Assembly: GCA_019312705.1 (NCBI GenBank)
Contig: JAFDCW010000051.1
Coordinates: 1-11,497 of the forward strand
Direction: 5' to 3'
Length of the DNA: 11,497 nt
Source of the DNA: Deltaproteobacteria bacterium
GTDB lineage: Bacteria > Myxococcota > Polyangia > Polyangiales > B10-G4
Of this stretch, positions 1-6,185 are shown in pieces; position 1 is the first letter of the stretch; each line of letters begins with the position of its first letter. Under the pieces are notes generated by a model. The model made no database searches, was not told where the DNA came from, and saw only the letters and a program-made list of their open reading frames with translations. A program made the position numbers and the translations under genes.

Positions 1-522
1 GACGACGCTCAATAGAAGCAGGGCGACCACCGCCGGGAGGCGGTGCAGAGGTCTCGTGACGGCGCGGAGGGTCGGGATCAGAGCTCCCGCCGTCGCCAGG
101 TAGTTCGGGAAGAACATTCCCCCGCTCATCATCGCGAACCACATGGCGCGCTGGCCCAGGGGCCACTCAGTCGGCGGGCTTGGATCCATCGGGCCGATGG
201 AGAGGTCCCAGGTCTGGAGGATGACGATGCCCAAATAGGTGAAGGCGAAGGTGAAGGCCAGGCGCACCGGCCTGCTCTTGATGCGCATCCAGAGCGGCAG
301 GTCGACGGCGGACGCGCCGTAGTCGATGCGGCCTTCGAACCACCCACCGACGAGCAGTAGCGGGAAGTGGGCGAGGAGGATCGCGCTCGCGACGACGTCC
401 GGCACCCAGAGCGCCACGGCGTCGAAGCGCGTCGCGATGGCGGCGGCGTGGAAGAGCGCGAGCAGCGAGAAGAAGGGCCCGAGGGCACGAGGGGAGAGGG
501 AGCCCGGGGCCTGCTCGGTCAT
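1..522 (-). CDS. Multipass membrane protein of unknown function (partial, runs off left edge)
   Basis: I read this frame directly from the complement; it stays open from ATG 522 to the window edge and gives 174 residues. Hydrophobic stretches lie near residues 14-31, 41-60, 87-105, 128-150 and 163 onward, so it is an inner-membrane protein with at least four or five helices. A conserved-looking loop, WFEGRIDYG (61-69), follows the second helix. I do not recognise the family. It begins 40 nt after the stop of the winged-helix gene, which suggests one transcript. No Shine-Dalgarno motif precedes the ATG and the 40-nt gap has no other in-frame start, so translation may depend on the upstream gene. 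The C-terminus is missing because of the window boundary, not a mutation. Confidence 0.8.
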   Translation of the reverse strand, partial: MTEQAPGSLSPRALGPFFSLLALFHAAAIATRFDAVALWVPDVVASAILLAHFPLLLVGGWFEGRIDYGASAVDLPLWMRIKSRPVRLAFTFAFTYLGIVILQTWDLSIGPMDPSPPTEWPLGQRAMWFAMMSGGMFFPNYLATAGALIPTLRAVTRPLHRLPAVVALLLLSVV

Positions 523-535
523 GGGGGCAGGATGT

Positions 536-550
536 GGGAGCGAAGCTCCC
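536..550 (-). other. Short perfect hairpin between two co-directional genes
   Basis: Arms of 6 nt (GGGAGC and GCTCCC) flank a 3-nt loop in the 40-nt gap between the winged-helix gene stop and the membrane-protein start. No U-tract follows, so it is unlikely to be an intrinsic terminator. It could protect an mRNA end or affect the membrane-protein start, which lacks a clear ribosome site. A short GC-rich inverted repeat can also arise by chance here. Confidence 0.3.
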
Positions 551-562
551 CGGTAAAGAGCC

Positions 563-892
563 CTAGACCGCGACCCGCCCGGCGCCGCTCTCGAGGCGGT
601 ACCGGATGAAGTCCACCTTCTTCAACTGGGGCGTTCCGCCGGGGGCGGGGATGACGGTGACGGCGCCGCTCTCGACGAGCTCGTTCAGGGCGAGGGTGAC
701 CTTCCCGCGTCCCATGAAGCTGCCTTGGCCCATGGCACTGGCCAGGTCCGGGAGGGTCATCTCGCCGGACTCGAGATTCTCGACGATGCGGGGGGTGAGC
801 TTGGCGTTCTTCTTCCGCTGCCGCGCATTCGCGATAGCGAGGCCTACGGCGACGGCGACGCCGATGACGGCGGGCATGATCCAAGTTTCCAC
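563..892 (-). CDS. Membrane-anchored winged-helix-like small protein
   Basis: The protein is 109 aa from GTG 892. I chose this start because AGGAG sits 8 nt upstream; an in-frame start further out at 973 would overlap the preceding gene. Residues 5-22 form a single hydrophobic segment, followed by a positive cluster (ARQRKKNAK) that predicts a cytoplasmic C-terminus. Residues 32-105 read as a winged-helix fold: helix TPRIVENLESGE, helix LPDLASAMG, a third helix around KVTLALNELVESG, then a beta wing around VTVIPAPGG and KKVDFIRYRL. Such folds bind DNA or protein; here the domain would sit at the inner face of the membrane. It follows the CAP-like lipoprotein by 44 nt and precedes a multipass protein by 40 nt. 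The function is unknown and the fold is assigned by eye only. Confidence 0.8.
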   Translation of the reverse strand: METWIMPAVIGVAVAVGLAIANARQRKKNAKLTPRIVENLESGEMTLPDLASAMGQGSFMGRGKVTLALNELVESGAVTVIPAPGGTPQLKKVDFIRYRLESGAGRVAV

Positions 893-900
893 GTGAAGGG

Positions 901-905
901 CTCCT
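901..905 (-). promoter_or_regulatory. Ribosome binding site for the winged-helix gene
   Basis: AGGAG on the minus strand with an 8-nt spacer to GTG 892. It decides the start of the 109-aa protein, because the longer in-frame alternative has no such motif and would run into the upstream gene. Confidence 0.75.
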
Positions 906-936
906 GTTGTTGGCGCCCGGTGGGACGCGGTGGTTG

Positions 937-2700
937 CTAACGCATGACCAGGAAGACGACGTATTGGCCCCAAGCCGCACCCTCGGCGCGGGTGTGGGTG
1001 ACGACGACGCTGGCGTTGAGGCGGGCGGCGTTGACGGCCTGGACGGGGTAGGGGAACTCGTCGAGGGTGACGGCTTCGATGTGGCTCGCCTGCAGCGCCG
1101 CACGCATTTGCATGCTGTCCTGGTCGAGTCCGGTGCGCAGAGCGATATCGGGCCAGGTACCCTGCGCCGCGACCGACGTCGCTGCCTGGGTCAGCGCGGG
1201 AAGCGTACCTAGGGGCTCGACGGGCGGGAGGCCGCGGCGCCGGCGCAGCGCGGACAGGCCGTCGAGCACCTTCGCGGCTTCGGCCCGGTGATCGACGCCC
1301 TCGAAGAACTCGTAGGACGTCACCACGACCCCGAGGTGCTTGGGCGCGTCACCCTCGACAAAGCCAACGGCGAGCTGCCGTGCGTCCGGCGACATGAGGG
1401 CGCTGCGCCCGCTCGGCGTCTCGAGGAGGCCGCCGATGACCCGGGCGAGGCTCGCATCCCGCTGCTCGTGCATCCAGACGCTCGAGGCGTCGCGGATGGG
1501 AGCCCCTTCGACGCGCCACCCCGCCATCAGGCCGAGGACGAGGTCGTTGAGCGCGTCGCCCCCGTCGACGGCGCTCAGCCCGAAGAGGGCCGAGGCGTAG
1601 AATTGGTGGCGCTCGGACTGGGCCGCGGCGAGGGCGAGGGGCTCGAGGCCGGCGGCAGCACGCTGGGCGTTCACGACGGAGAGCACCCGAGCGGCGGAAA
1701 CGGGCGCGTCGTCGACCGCGGCCCCCGTTGGAGCGAATCCGAGGGCACGGCTCGCATCGCGCTGGACCGTCAGGGAGGCTAGGACCCGCCGTTCGAGGCT
1801 GTTGCTGTTGGTGAGCATCACCTCGACCAGCGCTTCGGCATCCTCGGCGACCATCGGGCAGTCGAGGGCGAAGGCTGGGGCCGTGAGACCGGAGTCCACG
1901 GTGCACGTCGCCGCATCGTGGGGACCCTGGGTGATGGCGGCGCTGATGCGCGTGCCGGGGGTTCGGAGCGTGCCGGTGAAACGCACGCGGCCCTGGCCAT
2001 CGGGGCCGGCCCAGGGATCCACGGCCACCTTCGGTTCGGCGAAGGCGATGACCATGAGGGCCGTCCCGCGGCTGCGCGCGAAGCCCACGCCTATCCACGA
2101 GCCGTGGGACAGGTTGCGGCGCAGGTCACCGCTGATGCGAGACGCCATCTCTTGGGCGACGGCCTGGTCCGAGCGGCGTGCCGGATAGGTCAGGGCAAAC
2201 GTGCCGACGTCGTGGGCGGCAGAGCCGCAAGCGCTGAGCAGATGGCGTGCGAGGCGGCTCGTGGTGGGGCCGTCGTTCGCGAGTCGAAACCGCGCCATCT
2301 CCCGGGCCGTGCATCGCAGGCTCTCGGAGCGTCGCAGGGCGATGCCCTCGCCTGAAGCGAGGCGGGAGAGGAGGGCCTCGATCGGGCCCTCGGGATCGTA
2401 GACTGGATCGCCGGGGGCCGGGCTCTCTTCGATCTGCCAGGAGTCGACCACGGCGGGAGGCCGGCCGGTCAACGACGCGACTTCCGGAGCCGGCGCTCGG
2501 GTGACGATGGCCTCGAGCTCGGCCTCGGTCGGGAATCGCACCACCGGCCGGGGAGGCGCCGGGGCAGGGCGCCCGGAGCTCGCGAGGTGGGTCCCCTGGC
2601 CCGGGCCGTAGGCCCCGGAGCAAGCAGAGAGGGATCCCAGAAGGGACAGGCCCAGTAGCAGGGGCGCGAGGGACCGGGTCGAAGGAATCTGGTGCACCAC
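937..2700 (-). CDS. Lipoprotein with CAP/SCP-like domain(s)
   Basis: The protein is 587 aa from GTG 2700, which has AGAGG 5 nt upstream; GTG 2697 is equally possible. In-frame starts at 2757 (TTG), 2748 and 2733 (ATG) would put a long tail before the signal peptide. The signal peptide ends in the lipobox L-S-A-C with the acylated Cys at residue 27, and a Pro/Ala-rich linker follows. Residues about 99-222 look like a divergent CAP-type unit (CTAREMARFRLANDG). About 228-315 look like a beta-sandwich with a possible Cys pair. About 334-468 give the clearest CAP/SCP signature (SVVNAQRAAAGLEPLAL to HLGVVVTSYEF). A last unit, about 474-587, starts in a similar way (LDGLSALRRRRGLPPVEPLG). CAP proteins are extracellular alpha-beta-alpha sandwich proteins of varied role. 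This one probably sits on the envelope; its substrate is unknown. Confidence 0.85.
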   Translation of the reverse strand: MVHQIPSTRSLAPLLLGLSLLGSLSACSGAYGPGQGTHLASSGRPAPAPPRPVVRFPTEAELEAIVTRAPAPEVASLTGRPPAVVDSWQIEESPAPGDPVYDPEGPIEALLSRLASGEGIALRRSESLRCTAREMARFRLANDGPTTSRLARHLLSACGSAAHDVGTFALTYPARRSDQAVAQEMASRISGDLRRNLSHGSWIGVGFARSRGTALMVIAFAEPKVAVDPWAGPDGQGRVRFTGTLRTPGTRISAAITQGPHDAATCTVDSGLTAPAFALDCPMVAEDAEALVEVMLTNSNSLERRVLASLTVQRDASRALGFAPTGAAVDDAPVSAARVLSVVNAQRAAAGLEPLALAAAQSERHQFYASALFGLSAVDGGDALNDLVLGLMAGWRVEGAPIRDASSVWMHEQRDASLARVIGGLLETPSGRSALMSPDARQLAVGFVEGDAPKHLGVVVTSYEFFEGVDHRAEAAKVLDGLSALRRRRGLPPVEPLGTLPALTQAATSVAAQGTWPDIALRTGLDQDSMQMRAALQASHIEAVTLDEFPYPVQAVNAARLNASVVVTHTRAEGAAWGQYVVFLVMR

Positions 2701-2797
2701 GCCGTCCTCTACCCATCCGAGAAGTGCAGCCATTAATACCGCCGTCATTCTTGCCAATTATTTGATGTAGGCGAGTGTGTGCTGCGAACATACACGC
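2701..2797. promoter_or_regulatory. Divergent promoter region between CAP-like lipoprotein and barrel pair
   Basis: This is the only AT-rich stretch of the window (core about 2730-2768), and it lies between two divergent gene starts. On the minus strand TATTAA (2738-2733) could be a -10 element; it would leave a leader of about 26 nt that carries the AGAGG ribosome site for GTG 2700, but no good -35 is seen. On the plus strand TTGATG (2762-2767) could be a -35, with only a poor -10 (GAACAT or AACATA) about 18 nt on. An 8-bp palindrome, CACGCGTG, overlaps the plus-strand start at 2793-2800. Placement is good from context; the individual boxes are weak. Confidence 0.45.
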
Positions 2798-3394
2798 GTG
2801 AAACATCGAAGCGTGTTCATGGGGCTTCTAGGCCTCCTCTTGCTGGCCGCCGTGCCTTCGACGGCCCTCGGCCAGGCCTCCGAAATCCCCGAGGCTCCGG
2901 GCTCGTCGGACTGGGCCGACAAGACGGACGTCTTCGGCCTCGGTGCCAACGTGAACCTCGGCCGGTCGGCGGGGCTCATCTTCCGGGCCTTCATCTCCAA
3001 TACGTGGGGAGTGCACGGCAACTTCGCCCTCCGCTACGACTCGGTCGGGGGCGGTGACGACTTCAGCATCGAGACGGGCCTCTACACGTCCATCAAGGTC
3101 GTGCCCTTCGACGTCGGGCACATCTCGGTGCTCTTCGGCGCGGACCTCCTCTTCCAGAGCAACGGCGAGGCCAACGGCGGGAACGAAGTCGGCGTACTGG
3201 CGACCGTCGGCCTCATGGGGGAGTGGTTCGTGCTGCGCCACTTCTCACTCTACGGCACGGCGGGCATGAAGCTCGGCGTGGTCGAAAGCGGGGGCGACGG
3301 CTTCGACTTCATCGCCGACTCGAGTGATGGAACATCCTTTGGCCTCGGTGCGGGCCTCATGGCCCAGGCGGGCTTCACCGTGTGGTTCGACTGA
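2798..3394 (+). CDS. Small secreted outer-membrane beta-barrel candidate (first of tandem pair)
   Basis: The protein is 198 aa from GTG 2798. I chose this start because it gives a normal signal peptide with a basic n-region (MKHRSVF), a leucine-rich core and an A-L-G cleavage site before Q26. ATG 2819 would remove all the positive charge, and GTG 2777 would add an odd Cys-rich tail; no start has a strong ribosome site. The mature part alternates polar and hydrophobic residues and is rich in Gly and aromatics (FGLGANVNLG, SLYGTAGMKLG, AGFTVWFD), which fits a barrel of about eight strands with an aromatic C-terminal signal. It is paralogous to the next gene: matched blocks include PFDVGHISVLFGAD and HFSLYGTAGMKLG. 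It likely resides in the outer membrane. Family and function are not recognised. Confidence 0.85.
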   Translation: MKHRSVFMGLLGLLLLAAVPSTALGQASEIPEAPGSSDWADKTDVFGLGANVNLGRSAGLIFRAFISNTWGVHGNFALRYDSVGGGDDFSIETGLYTSIKVVPFDVGHISVLFGADLLFQSNGEANGGNEVGVLATVGLMGEWFVLRHFSLYGTAGMKLGVVESGGDGFDFIADSSDGTSFGLGAGLMAQAGFTVWFD

Positions 3395-3405
3395 GGGACA
3401 TGATC

Positions 3406-4023
3406 ATGACGCGCAAAACTGCATTCCTTCTCCTCACTTCGATTCTCTTCTGGGCGCCGGCCCTCGCCGCCGCTCAGTCGACGGACACCGCCGGCTTCTC
3501 CCCGGCTCGCGACGGCGCAGGGGCGCCTGATGACAGCGACAACCGCGAGACCCAGGACGTCGTAGGCTCACAGCCGGCGGGCACCATCGGCTTCGGTGCC
3601 GACGGGATGCTCTCGGGCCTCGCTGGCATTCAGGGGCGCGTGCAGCTCACCGACGGCATCGGCCTGCAGCTCGCCATGCGCTTCGGCGTCGCCGAACTCG
3701 CCGCGATGCATACGCGCATCGGTATGGGCCTCTCCGGCATCTTCGAGGTCTTCGGCTTCGACGGCGGTCACTTGAGCATCGTGGGCGGCTTCGATTGGGA
3801 GTACGGCGAACTCACCGATCCCATGATGACCACCGCCAGCGCCTGGGAAATCGGCTTTGGTGGGGGCATCTTCGCCGAGATTTTCCCGACTCAGTTCTTC
3901 TCGATCCACGCCCAGGCCGGGGCCCGCATGGCCTTCGGAGATCTCTCCGGCAACGACGGAGTCGACCTCGCCATCGGCGGTGACGCCTACGCCGGCTTCG
4001 GCTTCACCTTCTGGTTCGTCTGA
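3406..4023 (+). CDS. Small secreted outer-membrane beta-barrel candidate (second of tandem pair)
   Basis: The protein is 205 aa from ATG 3406, which has GAGGG with an 8-nt spacer; ATG 3400 lies too near that site and GTG 3382 overlaps the previous gene. The signal peptide (MTRKTAFLLL start) ends at A-A-A before Q24. A polar Asp/Gly/Ala-rich stretch (about 25-57) precedes a Gly/aromatic strand pattern that ends in FGFTFWFV, typical of an outer-membrane barrel. It starts 11 nt after the preceding stop, so the two are co-transcribed. It aligns along its length with that neighbour (FGFDGGHLSIVGGFD, QFFSIHAQAGARMAFG, GFTFWF), which indicates an old tandem duplication. Its own polar N-terminal stretch is the main difference. 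The function is unknown. Confidence 0.87.
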   Translation: MTRKTAFLLLTSILFWAPALAAAQSTDTAGFSPARDGAGAPDDSDNRETQDVVGSQPAGTIGFGADGMLSGLAGIQGRVQLTDGIGLQLAMRFGVAELAAMHTRIGMGLSGIFEVFGFDGGHLSIVGGFDWEYGELTDPMMTTASAWEIGFGGGIFAEIFPTQFFSIHAQAGARMAFGDLSGNDGVDLAIGGDAYAGFGFTFWFV

Positions 4024-4042
4024 GCCGGGCCACGCCGTGCGC

Positions 4043-5914
4043 TCAGCTGCAGCCGCAACCCGCGGCGCTGCAGGTGAGGTTCACCGTCAAGCGATAGGCA
4101 CCCTCGTCGTCGAATGCGCTCGACCCGTCTGCGACGATGATGATCCAGCCGTCGCGGGCCGCGACGTAGGTCGTGGATTGGTCGGTCTCGTTGTAGTCGC
4201 AGTAGACCTTCGTCCCGCAGGTCAGGTCACCGCAGCCGGTGTTTTCGAAGATCTTGAGGGTACCGCCCCACGTGAACCCGGAGCCGCACGGGAGATCGGT
4301 CCGGTAGCGGAGCGATACACTCTCGCCAGCACGCATGTAGAGGCGGTAGGCGTGGTCCGAGTTTGCGTCCCAGCAGCCAGACCCGTCGTCGAACTCATCG
4401 TACGCAAAACAGGTGCTGTCGCTGATGGTCGTGCCGCCGGAAGCAACCGTGCGGCCGATTACCCGGGCGTTGCCGCAGCCCCGGCGGTTCTGAGAGCCGT
4501 TGCCACAGGAGCTCGCCGGCGGCGGGCACCCCGCGATGCCCATGCAGGAACCGTCCGCCCGGCACACGTCGCTGTCGGTGAGCGCGTTTCCGTCGTCACA
4601 CATGCCGCCCACGTTTCGCGCCGCGCTCGCGCAGGTCGCGGTCCCCGCGCAGCTGTAGTCGAGGCAGGTCGTATCCATGGGGTCGCAGCTGATCGTCGTG
4701 CCTCCGGTGCAAAACGCCCCCGCGGTACAGGCCTCTCCGTAGGTGCAGGCGTTCCCGTCCTCGCAGCTCGAACCCGTCCGGATGACCTCGGTGCACGCCG
4801 CCGTGCCGTTGCACGACCGGTCGATGCAGGGGCTGTTGGCGCAGGTGACGCCCGTCCCCGGCGCGCAGGTCGCGCTCGCGTCGCATAGGTCTCCGTAGGT
4901 GCACGGGTCTCCGTCGTCGCAACTGGTGCCGGCGTTCGGCGTCACCGAGCACGTAGCGGTGCCGTTGCACTCGCGGTTGGCGCACACCGTGTCCGAGCAG
5001 TCCGCCACGGTCCCGCCGCAGCTGCCCGCGCCGCAGGTGTCGGTGTGGGTGCACGCGTCGCCGTCGTTGCAGCTCGCCGACGGCCTCCAGGCCCAGGACC
5101 CGCCGCTGTTGGTGCACCAGTAGGCAACACCGCCGCAGGTGAACTCTTGGCATTGATTGTGGTCCGTCTCGTCACAGGCGAACGTCCCGCCCCCGAGGCA
5201 GACCCCGACGCCCCCCGCCCCGCCGCATCCGTTGCAAGACGCCCCGATGCTCAGCTCCGTGGACCCGCAGGTGTCTGCGCAAGCCCCGGCTACGGTCGTG
5301 CATCCGGCGCCGTCCGTGCAGGTGCCGACGCAGCACTCGTTGCCCGCGCCGGGACCGCAGGTGGACGGCGCCATGCCCGTGCACGAGCCGACACCATCGC
5401 AGACGTCGTCCGTCGTGCAGCTTTCCCCGTCGTTGCAGCTCAGGCCGGACGCGTGCAGCGAACAAGAGCCCGATCCGTCGCAGAGCCCCGTCGTGCCGCA
5501 GGTGTTGACCGCTTGGTCCACGCACTCTCCGTCCGGGTCGGTCCCCGCACCGAAGCGTGCGCATGTGCCCTCGAGGCCCGCGACGTTGCAGCCCCGACAA
5601 TCCCCCATGCATGCGTCGCTGCAGCAGAACCCGTCGACGCACGGAGAGCTTCCGCAGCGCTCCGCCTGGGTCGCGGCGGTGCACGTGATCGGGCCGCCGC
5701 CGCTATCGGACCTCGTGCCGCTGTCCTCCCCTGGCGCTCCGCTGTCAGTTCCCGGAAGCCCCGTGTCGCCATCGGCGGCGCTATCCATGATGACGGAGCT
5801 ATCCGTTTCGCCGCCCCCGTCGCGATCGCCGGACCCCCCGCCTCCCTGGGCGCAAGCGGCCATCAGGAAGACGGCCGAGAAGACGGTGAGCAGTGATGTG
5901 GCCTGGGAGTTCAC
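4043..5914 (-). CDS. Cysteine-rich modular lipoprotein with C-terminal beta-sandwich-like domain
   Basis: The protein is 623 aa with about 71 cysteines. It begins at GTG 5914, two codons after an in-frame stop (TGA 5920-5918), so no longer form exists. The lipobox M-A-A-C puts the lipidated Cys at residue 21; the n-region has no Lys or Arg, which is unusual. A Gly/Asp/Ser-rich spacer (22-77) leads to a Cys-rich region (78-463). Modules of type SCxDGxxCTxxDxCxxxxxC begin near residues 159, 281, 331, 383 and 438, and CxxxxCxGTAxC linkers sit between the later ones. The last module has Leu where the second Cys is expected (CDDGNALT). Residues about 463-623 form a separate domain with Cys pairs, ending GAYRLTVNLTC, like small beta-sandwich domains. 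Similar Cys-rich surface lipoproteins are common in myxobacteria; their ligands are mostly unknown. The gene is convergent with the barrel pair, 19 nt away. Confidence 0.88.
   Translation of the reverse strand: MNSQATSLLTVFSAVFLMAACAQGGGGSGDRDGGGETDSSVIMDSAADGDTGLPGTDSGAPGEDSGTRSDSGGGPITCTAATQAERCGSSPCVDGFCCSDACMGDCRGCNVAGLEGTCARFGAGTDPDGECVDQAVNTCGTTGLCDGSGSCSLHASGLSCNDGESCTTDDVCDGVGSCTGMAPSTCGPGAGNECCVGTCTDGAGCTTVAGACADTCGSTELSIGASCNGCGGAGGVGVCLGGGTFACDETDHNQCQEFTCGGVAYWCTNSGGSWAWRPSASCNDGDACTHTDTCGAGSCGGTVADCSDTVCANRECNGTATCSVTPNAGTSCDDGDPCTYGDLCDASATCAPGTGVTCANSPCIDRSCNGTAACTEVIRTGSSCEDGNACTYGEACTAGAFCTGGTTISCDPMDTTCLDYSCAGTATCASAARNVGGMCDDGNALTDSDVCRADGSCMGIAGCPPPASSCGNGSQNRRGCGNARVIGRTVASGGTTISDSTCFAYDEFDDGSGCWDANSDHAYRLYMRAGESVSLRYRTDLPCGSGFTWGGTLKIFENTGCGDLTCGTKVYCDYNETDQSTTYVAARDGWIIIVADGSSAFDDEGAYRLTVNLTCSAAGCGCS
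4047..4073. terminator. Hairpin at convergent gene ends (possible bidirectional terminator)
   Basis: Perfect 7-nt arms CTGCAGC (4047-4053) and GCTGCAG (4067-4073) flank a 13-nt loop with a further CGC/GCG match. It lies 23 nt past the stop of the second barrel gene and within the last codons of the cysteine-rich gene. No T-tract flanks it on either strand, so the terminator reading rests on position and stem strength. Confidence 0.35.
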
Positions 5915-6185
5915 GCTTCAAGGGTTCACGACCCGGGCCCCGGGGGCAACCACCGTCCAGCAACGGGCGGCGATTGCGAGGGCCCCCCGAAGGAAGCGCT
6001 ACGGGGCGGTGAGTTCGACGCGCACCAACATCACCCGATGAACGACCGCCGGGAGCGGTGTGACGTCGAGGTGGGCCAGGGCCCGATGAATCCCATTGTC
6101 ATGGGCTCAGCTTCTTCCCGGTTGCCTCGAGGGTCAACCCCGGCCGGCAAGGGGACGCACGCCCGAGGTCCGGCTCGGGTGGCGC
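5915..6185. other. 271-bp intergenic region with three small hairpins
   Basis: This is the longest gene-free stretch. It lies between the end of the HD-domain gene and the start of the cysteine-rich lipoprotein, both on the minus strand. It should hold a terminator for the former and a promoter for the latter. Three perfect inverted repeats are visible: 6162-6179 (6-nt arms), 6092-6105 (5-nt arms) and 6045-6059 (ACCGC/GCGGT). No convincing -35/-10 pair or ribosome site is seen near 5914. I found no small gene or RNA. Confidence 0.5.
6162..6179 (-). terminator. Hairpin just after HD-domain gene
   Basis: CCCGAG and CTCGGG arms of 6 nt flank a 6-nt loop, 6 nt beyond the HD-gene stop. It is GC-rich and well placed to end the three-gene minus-strand set, but no U-run follows on that strand, so it may instead be an mRNA-stabilising end. 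Confidence 0.35.

Noticed and set aside
1349..2098. Second minus-strand frame inside the CAP-like lipoprotein
   Set aside because: Arg/Pro-rich low-complexity product in another frame of a well-supported gene.
2741..2757. Sigma-54 type promoter (TTGGCA followed by GG) upstream of the CAP-like lipoprotein
   Set aside because: The GG-N10-GC spacing is not met; the -12 element would read GG instead of GC.
3857..4888. Long plus-strand open frame antisense to the cysteine-rich lipoprotein
   Set aside because: It is Ala/Arg/Gly-rich with no domain, overlaps both the second barrel gene and the lipoprotein, and mirrors the GC-biased codons of the opposite strand. Open antisense frames are expected at this GC content.
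5045..6041. Two overlapping plus-strand open frames opposite the N-terminal half of the lipoprotein
   Set aside because: The minus-strand reading gives a lipobox and regular cysteine modules, while these give low-complexity Pro/Ser/Ala or Arg/Ala sequence without structure.
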